From: Pratylenchus scribneri
Lineage: Eukaryota > Nematoda > Chromadorea > Rhabditida > Pratylenchidae
Direction of reading: 5' to 3'
Length of the DNA stretch: 64,000 nt
Assembly (NCBI GenBank): GCA_030063045.1
Contig: JAQSEB010000166.1
Coordinates: forward strand, 467,001 to 531,000
Shown: in pieces, positions 25,420-34,789 of the stretch
Numbering within the stretch: the stretch's first letter is position 1
How the letters are laid out: the number at the start of each line of letters is the position of its first letter
Notes under the pieces: model-generated
What the model was told of the DNA's origin: nothing
Seen by the model: only the letters and a program-made list of their open reading frames with translations
The model's database searches: none
Program-made: the position numbers and the translations under genes

Positions 25420-28400
25420 ATGGTTGCCGTTGGCATTATTTCCCCCGCAGCAGATGGGACCCAAAAAATGCACCACCCAAAATATGCTCCAAAATTAGGA
25501 GCATTTATCTATTTGGTGAATTTCACATAATTTTAAAGGAAAATTAATAAAAAAAAATATTTAAAGTTGGCATTTATGGCCGTGATCAGCGGCTTCCTAT
25601 TTGGCTATGATACGGGTAAAAGTCATCATTTTTAAAAATAATAAATTAATTTGAAATTTAATTAATTAAAAATAGTAAAATTAATTTTTAATATTTTATC
25701 AATTTTGAAGGAATTGTTTCGGCCGCCATGCTTTATGTGCCAAAAAATGTGGACATGGCCCCGATGAGTAATTTATGGCACGAAATTATTGGTAGGGAAA
25801 AATTTAAATATTTTTTAATTAGATTGAATTTAACATTAAAAATAAATTGCGCATTTGAAATTTTATCCGAAAAGTGACAAAAAAAACTACAACCAAATTA
25901 AACCGTGAATAAAAAAAAGAAGGGATTCAAAGAGAGGCAACATTATATGCCCCGAATATATATTTCATGTATTTTTTCACATTTTTCAATTCCAATTACT
26001 AGCAATCAATAAGCCAATTCCATTTGTCAAAAATGTTTCCTTCTTTCTTTCTTACTTATCATTCTGATTCTGTTGATGAATCCGATAATGCAGCAATTTG
26101 TGCTTCCACCGTCTCCAATTCTTCTTGCATACTATGAATTTGTTGTGTCATTTTGTTCAATGCCTTTTGCTTTTCTTCTCTTTTTGACGAGTCCAGGTAT
26201 TCCGGTTCTCTCGAAACTGTTCTTCAGCCATAGTCAAGCCGGAAGGCAGCGCTTCGATCGTTTGTTCAATTCTCAACTTTTGTGCTTCCAATTCTTTCCT
26301 TCTTCTTGAGCAATTTATAGTGTCAATTATAATGGACACAATGAAAAAGGCAATGATGAAGATGGTCGAATATTTGGTCGACATTTTGATTTATTTATTT
26401 AGCTTTTTGGAAGTTTAGAAGGCTTTGAATGAAGGAAAATAGTTGTGTTTTCCCTCCAAGGGACATCCCTTTTATAAAGAAATTTGCCCAGAAAAGAGAA
26501 AATTCAGTTCGGTAAAGTGTCTTTTGGTTTATGGACGATCTATTTACTTCAACTTTTCTTCTTATTTTGATCCAAATCAAATTCAATTTCCTCTTTCAAT
26601 TCAATATCCTGCACCATCTACCTACATCAATGGCCCAATTTAACAATGAGGTAATGTTTGTCAAAGTGGCATTGGGCTTACAGGAATGGCATTTGATTAT
26701 GGCCCAACCTTTCCCCCCTCTGTGATCCAAATCCAAACTTCATTTTTCGAACTCATTTCTCCTCCACATTCTCTCATATCAGTTAATTTTATCCTTCTAT
26801 ATGACCACTTCCCTTTCAATCAATTTGATTTTGAGTTTGATTTATGGAATAATTTTGTAGCTTGATAATTGATATCATATAAAAAAAGAAGGAAGGGGAA
26901 GGATAAAAATTATAGTCCCGCGGACTCATCAATTCCGTAAATATTTCCGTTAAATTTTTGCCTATTTTGTAGTGAGGGAAGGAAAAGTTGGATGTACGCA
27001 TATCCAATTCAGATATCTAAATTCATTTAAAAATTAATTTTATAATTAAAAAATAATTTTTGCTATTATCAAAAATCCGTTTTTTATTCAGTTTCAATTA
27101 CACCGGGAATGGCCGGAATTGGTGCGCTTTTTGCGGCCAAAGTTGCAGATGTTTATGGAAGACGAAAAGTAAATTTTCATGAAATTTGGAAAAAAATCAT
27201 TTGGATGGGTTTTTTTGGGAAATTTGAAGCAAAATTAATTGGCAAAAATGACTAAAATATGGTCATTTACATATTTGAGATTCAATATTACCAAATTTTT
27301 ATGATCTTAAATTTTGCTTATGAATTTTAATTTAACAAGAAATTTATTGTTAAATAAATAATTTGCCATATTTTTTGGGTCATAATTCTGTCGACAATTA
27401 TTTTCACGCTGGGCGCCGCAATTTGCGCAATTGGACTCAGCAAATGGATTCTATTGATTGGTCGAATTCTTCTTGGATTGGCCATTGGTTCGAATTAATT
27501 AATAAAAAATTAGGCAAACGTAAAGAAGTGTGGTCCCTCCGGGTTTTGAATTTAAAAATAAGGGAAACAATTTTTTAGGGGTAATTTGATGCGCTGAACA
27601 CGAATCTGAGCTCGGATTTTTTATATCGTGCCATCTTGGTAAGATAATGCCAACTCTTACCAAGAAAAAGCATAGGGGGACCAAGGGCATTTTTGGTGAA
27701 AATTTTTACATAGCCAAATAATAGCTCATTAAACGCATCTCGATGAGCTGAATCCAATGGTATGATTTTTATTATATAATATTGCAATATAGGTAAGTTA
27801 TGACCAAAAGAATGATTGGTCTTGGTAAGGTATTTGGACATCTAACTTGCTTAAAATGTAATATTATTCATTAAAAATTGTACCATTGGATTCAGCTCAT
27901 CGAGATGCGTTTAATGAGCTATTATTTGGCTATGTAAAAATTTTCACCAAAAATGCCCTTGGTCCCCCCTATGCTTTTTCTTGGTAAGAGTTGGCATTAT
28001 CTTACCAAGATGGCAAGATATAAAAAATCCGAGCTCAGATTCGTGTTCAGCGCATCAAACTACCCCTAAAAAATTGTTTTCCTTATTTTTAAATTCGAAA
28101 CCCGGAGGGACCACACTTCTTTACGTTTGCCAAAAATTAAATTAATAAATTATTAAAAATTTTATAGAAATAAAAATTATTTTATTTTTGCAGGTTTTGC
28201 CTCAATGATTGTTCCAATTTATGTTGGAGAGTCTTCGCCGGCCCATATTCGAGGTCAATTTCTTTTTGAGAAAATCAAATAAAATTAATTATTGCAGGGA
28301 AATTAATTTCCGCCTTCCAAGTGATGATTTGCTTTGGCCAAGTTTCGGCAAACATTTTTGCCGGCGGCTTTTCCTACATTGACCCAGTCAATTGGGGATG

Positions 28401-31400
28401 GAGGTGAGTGATATAAAAAGGAATAAAAACTAATCTTCTTTATCTTCCATTGAAAATAAGATTTCGAAAATTAAAAAAAGTTTCCAAAATTTAATCATTT
28501 CGAAAATACCTATTTCCTATTTAGATTGATAAATTAAACGAATGAACTTTTAAAATTTTTAAACGCAAATAATTCTTAAAAAAGTAGTTTGATCCTGAAA
28601 ATGATCAATCGAAATCTGATAAATTTACGGTCTGTCGATAAAACGGACTAAGCCTAATTGCATATGTCATTCGGTAAACCAGTTTTGGATATGTTAGACA
28701 CTAAACTGGTTTTACTTCTGCCTTGTATACAATAAACCGGTTTAATTTGTTTTCTATTTGGTTTTAAAAAGAAAATATTTTTTTCTCTACGAATATAATT
28801 TATTCAGTTTTTAACATGAAACCGGTTTATAAATTTGTTTGAGCCAATATTTTCACTTTAATTGACTGAATTAATTTTTTAATTTTAAATTTTAGTAAGT
28901 ATATGAGGCGAAACAATAAATTTTCCTACTTTTAAATTTGATTATTTCATTCATTTCAGATTAATGTTCGGATTCGCATTTATCCCATCGATCCTCCAAT
29001 TCATTGGTTTCTGTTTTTTGCCCGAAACACCCCGTTGGCTTTATCAGAATAGAACAAGAGATGAATGCCAAAAAGTTCTGAGCAAAATTTACAATCATGA
29101 TAAAGAATGGATTAGCTATGGTGAGCAAAGCAAGGGGAAATGGAAAATATACCGTATTTTGCAATAGTAATTCCTATTTTAGAAGTCCACTTTTGATGAT
29201 TTTAGAGTGGTAATTTTTTGAGTTTTTTTTTAATTTATAAGCACGGAAGAGGGACTTTAATGGAGAAAATATTGTAACAAAAATATTGAATGGATAATTT
29301 AAATTTACAATAGCTTTTCCCATAATAAAATGTAACAATAACTAAGAAGTTTTTTTAACTTCGATATTCAGTTGGATATTGGGTTAATATAAAATATTAA
29401 TATAGGATAAATAGATTTGTAAAGGAAAAATCCAGAGCTGTGCTTTTTTTAAATCTTGACTCCGACTCCGGACACCGACCTTTCAAAAATTTAGCTCCGT
29501 CTCCGACTCCGGACTCCGGGCTTTCCAATTTTTGACTCCGACTCCAACTCCGGAGTCGTTCTAAAACTCGACTCCGACTCCGGAGTTTGACTCCGCAGAA
29601 ATTTTTTAAAGCAATTTCGATTTGGTTCCAGGGCATTTTTGTGTAAAATCAAAACTTATTTCCAAAATTGGTATAATTTCGGTTAGAAAATTTCAATTTT
29701 TAATAAAAATAAATCGAAAAAATTTATCGGAAATAATTGTAAAGAAAAAATTTTCTTAAAATTAGGTAAAAAAAAGGCAATTTTTCTAATAAAAATCCGG
29801 AGTCCGGAGTCGCTCAAAATTTTTGACTCCGACTCCGACTCCCAACTCCGACCTTTTCAATTTTCGACTCCGACTCCAGCTCCGGAGCGGAGTCGGAGTT
29901 GGAGTCGGAGTCGGAGCCGGAGTCGGAGTCGGACCCAGCTCTGGAAAAATCTAACATCATTTTCATTTAACATAGAAAACAATTTAATTGATTTTAAAAT
30001 TAACAGAATTCAAAGAATTATGAAAAATGTTTTCTTTTTTATGAAATTCCCAAATAAATCAGTATTGGCCAACTTGGTTTCAAAATAAACCAAATTAAGA
30101 ATATAATGTTCTATAATTTAAAAAAAAAAATTGAATATAAATGGCTTAAATTTTTTTTTGCAAATTTACATAATTCCGGTGAATTAGGCAATTAAATAAA
30201 TTCAAAAAAGCTCATTAATAATTTTCCCATTCCATAGAAATGAACGAAATTCAACTGGCCAATGAGCAAATGAAGGCGGAAGAGGCCAACATTGGCGGTG
30301 ATGAACAGCCCAATGTGGTTTTGCGAATTTTGCGCACTCCATCCGTTGTTAAGGCACTTTTGGTTGGCTCATCGATGCAAGCCCTTTCGCAGGCAGCTGG
30401 AATTAATACAATTATGTGGGTTACATTAAAATCTGAATAAAAAATTTCCATTTTGTAGATTTTTAATTTTGTAAATTAAATAAAAAATTAATTCTAAGAA
30501 CAATTGGCAGAAAAATTTTTAAAAAATTTTTAAAAAATTAAACTTTTATTTGCCTGCCGGAAAGAATCATAAATTAAAATTTTTATTTATTTTAGGTATT
30601 ACACGGGCGCAATCATCAAATCCAGCGGTGTGGAGGATGATCATACAGCGGTAAATATTTTGGATTTTTATTAAAAAAATAATTTTCCAAATACCTATAT
30701 TCCAGATTTGGATTTCCGTATGCACGGCCAGTGTTATTTTCTTGGGCACACTTTTCCCAATTTATTTGGTCGAAAGAATTGGTCGTCGCAAATTGTTTTT
30801 GGCCAGTGTTTTTTGCGTTCTTATCACTTTGCTTATGATTGGAGGATGTTTGTGATTTAATTTTAATTAAATATATTATTTTATTGGGCCGTTTATTTTT
30901 AATTACAAAAATCATTTCCCTCTACTGGAATTCGAACTTCCATCAAATGTAAATTTTGGTTACCATTCTACCAAGCAAGGAAAAAAAAATTTAAAAATTG
31001 TTTGAAAAAAATTTTGAAATTAATTTTATAAAATTTTAAAAATTATTTGGATTCGAAAAAATATTTTCTTTTAAGTAGACTCGAAGCTCCGTCCATCATA
31101 TTTTTCTGGAGGGGATTTCCATAAAAAAGAATAATAAACAAAAGACTGTTAGCTCTTATGGCACAATGGTAACGCCTTAGGCGTTAACCAATAGTTTGTT
31201 GGTTCGAGTCCAACAAGAAGCAGCTAATTTTTTCTCTAAATTATAAATAATTATTTTTTTTTTATTTTTAGCTGTAATTTTGGATGGAAATTGGAAAAAT
31301 TATTAAAAATAAAATTACGAAAAATTGCAATTTTTCAAAATCATGGGATTTTCAAAAAATTAATTTATTTTTTTTTAATAAAACTTCCAACCTTCATTTT

Positions 31401-32906
31401 TCAGCTTTCCTTCTAATCAACAATGATTCGGCACTCAGCATAAATAATGAAAATTTTCCAATGAATTTGGACGATGAAATGGCGAAAAATTTTCAACGCT
31501 GCGCAAAGCAAAAGTTCAATTTTTTCAAAAAAATATTTACAAATATTATTTTCCCCTAAGAAATTGCGATTTTTGTACCACTGAAGAGGCTTGCGGATTT
31601 TGTGCAATCCAAGGCACAAAACAAGGATATTGCCTACCAAAAGTAGGCAAAAAATAAAATTATAATAAATTTTAAATGATTTTATGCCAAAATTGAACAA
31701 ATGAATAATTTAAATTTTTAAAAATAATAATTTTCAAAATATCTTTCACTTATCAGGATCCTCAAAAATCGGATACCCGTTCCCTGTTTGGTCAATGTTC
31801 ATCCGATTCATTGGATCGAGTCCACAAATTGCCGACAGGAAATGCCACATATATTTGGTATAAGATGGGAAAATATTTAATTAATTTATGCAAAATTATG
31901 GCTTTTCTTTAAATTCTATTTGGATTTGGGCAAAAATTTCTGCTTTTAAAAATTAATTTTAAATTATTAATATTCGAAAGGAACGATGCAATGTGCCAAA
32001 CCCGCTTCACAATTTTGCCAATTCTACTCATTGTCGTTTATTTATGCGCGTTCGGTGCCGGCTATGCTCCATTGCCATGGGTTTTCAACGCTGAATTTTA
32101 TCCACTTTGGGGTGTGTTTTTTTTTGTATTTTAGGTTTACGTATATTTCAAGAGAAAATTAGAAATTTTTATTTCCGATTGAATTTTTTCCCTATATATT
32201 TTAAGGTTTTTCGATTATGAATAATTTGAAAATAATTTTCAATATTATTTTAATAGAATTTAGTCTAATAATTATAATTCCACGTTAATAGATAATCTAA
32301 TTTAAAACCGTTTGCCATCATTATTTAGCCCGTGGCACGTGTGTTGCCTTCTCCACATTCTGCAATTGGGCATTCAATTTACTCGTCTCTTTGACTTTTC
32401 TTTCGTTGAGTGAGGCAGTCAGCAAATTTGGTTACATTTATTTTTTTATTTATTTAGCAAGAAATAATAATAAAATAAATTGATCAATTTTAATTAAACT
32501 TTTATGTTGAAAATTAAATTTTTTATTTTATTCAAGGAGCCTTTTTCATCTATGCCGGCATCACGGCATTCGCCTTTGTCCTGTTTTATTTTATTGTGCC
32601 CGAAACAAAAGGCCTAAATTTGGATGAGGTAATTTTATAAATTTAATGGAAGATGTGAGCTAATTTATTAAATAAAATCATTCAAGAAATTAGAGCTCAA
32701 AATTTAGGGAATATATTCGTTTTCTTTAAAACCAACACAAAAATTTTCCAATTTAGGTTCAATTACTTTTTATGAGCAAAGCCGAACGAAGAGAAAGAGC
32801 GACATCCAATCTGAAAAGAAAAGCACAATTCCGAACAATTCGTACAGCAGAACATGATGGGAGGATACCGCCAAAAGAATATTCCACCTTTTCCGCCAAT
32901 AATTGA
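25420..32906 (+). CDS. hmit: Proton/myo-inositol cotransporter (SLC2A13/HMIT type)
   Basis: Eighteen exons: 25420-25515, 25567-25615, 25711-25791, 27092-27168, 27379-27487, 28194-28253, 28298-28403, 28960-29120, 30238-30415, 30596-30650, 30706-30847, 31405-31513, 31561-31642, 31757-31857, 31981-32111, 32329-32430, 32537-32628, 32757-32906; 626 residues (human 648). A 12-TM MFS sugar porter of the plasma membrane. Motifs: FLFGYDTG (43-49), GRRK (98-101), ESSPAHIRG before TM5, PETPRWL (214-220), GINT in TM7 (302-304), VERIGRRK (346-353), PETKG (568-572). The Cys-rich TM9-TM10 loop (404-432, CDFC then ACGFC) and SSGVEDD are diagnostic for HMIT over plain glucose carriers. TM7 reads SQAAGINT where most sugar porters have QQLSGIN. 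All joins are in phase, but the intron before exon 5 ends in GG, not AG. A poly(A) signal AATAAA lies at 32993. The introns host a nested pseudogene, a palindrome, a hexamer element and tRNA relics. Confidence 0.93.
26059..26384 (-). pseudogene. Frameshifted copy of the secreted coiled-coil gene
   Basis: Nested on the opposite strand in transporter intron 3. The start is intact with signal peptide [20 protein letters not shown] and helix RRKELEAQK, aligned with the gene at 21616-21924. Relative to that gene one base is missing just after the NTWT codons (about 26190), so the frame ends at a TGA near 26157; the downstream frame still reads [20 protein letters not shown] through LSDSSTESE to a TGA at 26059-26061. 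Flanks on both sides are also duplicated. Either a recent pseudogene or a truncated 75-residue protein; a sequencing indel cannot be excluded. Confidence 0.75.
26469..26476 (-). promoter_or_regulatory. TATA box of the duplicated secreted-protein copy
   Basis: TATAAAAG on the minus strand 92 bp upstream of the ATG at 26384, matching in place and context the box of the intact copy at 22020-22027. Confidence 0.4.
27513..28131. mobile_element. 619-bp palindromic foldback in hmit intron 5
   Basis: Two near-perfect 250-bp inverted arms (27513-27762 and 27881-28131) around a 118-bp loop. Termini GGCAAACGTAAAGAAGTGTG and the reverse. An exact 8-bp direct repeat AAAAATTA abuts both ends (27505-27512, 28132-28139), a target duplication of hAT-like length. 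The arms include CATCTCGATGAGCTGAATCC, a variant of the core shared with other foldbacks. Open frames inside are mirror images and not genes. Arm similarity suggests recent insertion or ongoing gene conversion. Confidence 0.85.
29433..29943. mobile_element. hAT-like mobile minisatellite, (GACTCC)n
   Basis: Bounded by perfect 8-bp inverted termini CAGAGCTG / CAGCTCTG and an exact 8-bp target duplication GAAAAATC (29425-29432, 29944-29951). The left part is GACTCCGACTCCGG-type hexamers; the right part carries both CTCCGACTCC and, after 29885, the inverted GGAGTCGGAGTC. The middle is AT-rich (29600-29800). CAG-start termini plus 8-bp duplication is a hAT signature. Lies in hmit intron 8. Confidence 0.85.
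30914..30977 (-). tRNA. tRNA-like relic
   Basis: On the minus strand, TGGTAGAATGGTA resembles an A box and TGGAAGTTCGAATTCCA forms a perfect 5-bp T stem with loop GTTCGAA. The acceptor arms pair only partly and the anticodon arm is not convincing. A tRNA pseudogene or tRNA-derived SINE fragment, probably not functional. In hmit intron 11. Confidence 0.3.
31152..31222 (+). tRNA. tRNA-Asn(GTT)-like pseudogene
   Basis: A-box TGGCACAATGG, D stem GGC/GCC, anticodon-loop-like GCGTTAACC with GTT, and a perfect T arm GTTGG-TTCGAGT-CCAAC followed by AAGAAGCA. tRNA-Asn normally starts GCTTCT and ends AGAAGC; here the 5' strand reads GCTCTTA with an apparent lost base, and the anticodon stem is imperfect. 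Best read as a decayed tRNA-Asn gene in hmit intron 11. Confidence 0.45.
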
Positions 32907-34192
32907 AGCAAAAATAAAAAATGCCGGAAAATACTATATTTTTTTTTACAATTTTGTTATTTTAATATTCTTTCTTCATTTCATCATTCGAAAATAAATT
33001 TAAGAAATAAAAAATAATATTGAAAAATGATAATATTAAATTTGTCAGGCAATTCTTAATTTGATTTTTAACAAATTGTTTTTTGGGGATTTTCGGATTA
33101 GAATATAAATTGCAAGTGAAGGTTTAAGAAGAGTTGGACCCTTGGTCCACCGTCCTTTATGCAGTGCAGGTTCAATGCGTCAATGCCGCCCGGCTCCATT
33201 CAACAATGTTGAAGAGTATTGAGGGACCGATTTGATTGAAAATATTTTCAACTCAAAGCCCAGAGAGAAAGATTTTATTTTGCATTTATGAACAACAAAA
33301 GCCGGTGAATTGAATGTAACTAATTAGATTCATTTTCCATCTTCTCCTCAAAAATGGTATTTGCCGTTTTTTGCGTTTCCTTCTTCATCAACCGAATCTT
33401 TCATCAGCTATCCATTTGCCTAATTTTTCTATTCAATTTCTTCTTTGGTTTATTTTTTTTTCGCGTTGAATTCGAATTTCGAAGCATGAGGACAAATTTA
33501 ACATTCCTATTATTTTTAAGACTGAGACAATTTGTTAGTAATTCCCAATTTCAATGGGCCAAAAACTAAAAAGTCCAATGAATAGCAAAAGTTTTATGGT
33601 CAAATTGATTTTCGAAAAAAATGGAAATCAAAAAATGATCATTTTTGGTTTTTTTTTTTTTGATATTTGGAGTTGAAATAAATGTTGAAGATTTAATCTT
33701 ATTCCAATTGCTAATTTTTAATAAGGCAAAAAAAATGTTTTTTTCTCAAATACTTTTATCGAGGAATTGGTTCTTTTCTTGAAAGTGGAAAGCAGGGATC
33801 TCAGATGATTTTTCGGTTTAGGGGGCATTTGGTGAAAAAAAGGGGGCATCTGGGGGAATTTTCATTAAAAAAAAGGGGGCATTTTTGGGGGGCAGTTTTA
33901 AAAAGTGCTAAAAAATGCGAAAAATTTTTTCCAATAATGGCCGCGCAGCGAAAAATTAGACCAAAAAATGGCCGCGCAGCGAAAAAACTTTCCGCAATTT
34001 TCAATGTTTTTTTTTCGCCTTTTTCAAAGTTTTTCGCCATTTTAAATATTTTCCATTTATTTGTTGAAATATTAAAATAGAAATTCCGTTTAAAAGTCAA
34101 ATCTATGAGTTAATTTAGAAAAGAACTTTGAATTACTAAAAGTCATTTTTAATCCGCCATTTTTATGGTAGTAGCATTTATAGAAGATTGGA
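32907..34192. other. Spacer with short GGGGGCAT and GGCCGCGCAGCG repeats
   Basis: Contains the hmit 3' UTR (AATAAA at 32993), a GC-richer patch at 33120-33240 with no frame recognised, then 33796-33900 with four AGGGGGCAT words and two copies of TGGCCGCGCAGCGAAAAA at 33938-33988. CAGGGATCTCAG at 33793 resembles a hAT left terminus, but no right terminus was found. A Phe-rich frame at 33354-33569 is not called. Confidence 0.45.
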
Positions 34193-34453
34193 ATGTTGCT
34201 AGATCATTTCCACTTGTCCACAGATAAGATGCATATGAATTATTTAAATAACCAAATTTTCTACAGTACTGAACATCGAAAGGCATTGAAGAAAGAATTT
34301 CCACTCCTTTTTCGTCAATTTCCCGGAGCTAATACCTCATCAAATATCAATTCAAATAACACATATGTGCAAGCAATTGCTGCACTCAACATCAAAGCAG
34401 TAGGCATTGGCATCCATAGAAGAGATTCGCAGCGAAGATATATGCCACAATGA
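34193..34453 (+). CDS. Possible C-terminal exon of a serpentine receptor (fragment)
   Basis: The 3' part of this frame reads STEHRKALKKEFPLLFRQF and then a Ser/Asn/Arg-rich tail to a stop at 34451-34453. TEHRKALKKEF resembles the membrane-proximal helix 8 that follows TM7 in many nematode 7TM receptors. A splice acceptor TTTTCTACAG at 34258-34267 precedes it, so the true exon probably starts at 34268, not at the upstream ATG. No matching transmembrane exons were found upstream within 1.2 kb, so this is either the remnant of a receptor gene or a gene with distant exons. Its 3' flank (34455-34640) has a diverged second copy at 39395-39580. Confidence 0.3.
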   Translation: MLLDHFHLSTDKMHMNYLNNQIFYSTEHRKALKKEFPLLFRQFPGANTSSNINSNNTYVQAIAALNIKAVGIGIHRRDSQRRYMPQ

Positions 34454-34789
34454 GAAAATTACAATTTATTAATTTTATTCATTTCTTTAAAATAATATTT
34501 AAATGTATCATATTTTGCTGTTTATACTTTATACAAATATATTGTAAAATTTATAATTAAAATATTCAATTTTATTCAAGCAAAAATTCAATTAATTCCA
34601 TAATAACAATAATATTATATATATTCTTCTCAAATGTATAAATTTTAAAAATATGAGGTACAGTTATGCTCATCAATTGAGTCAGAATAACGATATAATA
34701 AATAGCAATATATCCTTTTCGATAGTCAAATTTTTTCCTATTTTAATATCGCTGAAAAATTGTCAAAAAAATAACATGAAAAATTTCAT
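34454..34789. other. Duplicated 3' flank, copy 1
   Basis: AT-rich. 34455-34640 shares order and words (TTAATTTTATTCATTT, CAAGCAAAAATTC, TTAATTCCATAAT) with 39395-39580. No gene. Confidence 0.4.

Noticed and set aside
27499..27841. Short minus-strand frames of 63 and 88 codons
   Set aside because: They lie in the arms of the palindromic element, and mirror-image frames exist in the other arm; no domain.
31267..31300. Possible small exon CTGTAATTTTGG in hmit intron 11
   Set aside because: No usable donor follows before a stop, and direct joining of 30847 to 31405 gives an in-phase, family-consistent sequence.
33793..33900. hAT-like left end CAGGGATCTCAG with GGGGGCAT repeats
   Set aside because: No matching inverted right end or target duplication could be found downstream, so an intact element is not supported.
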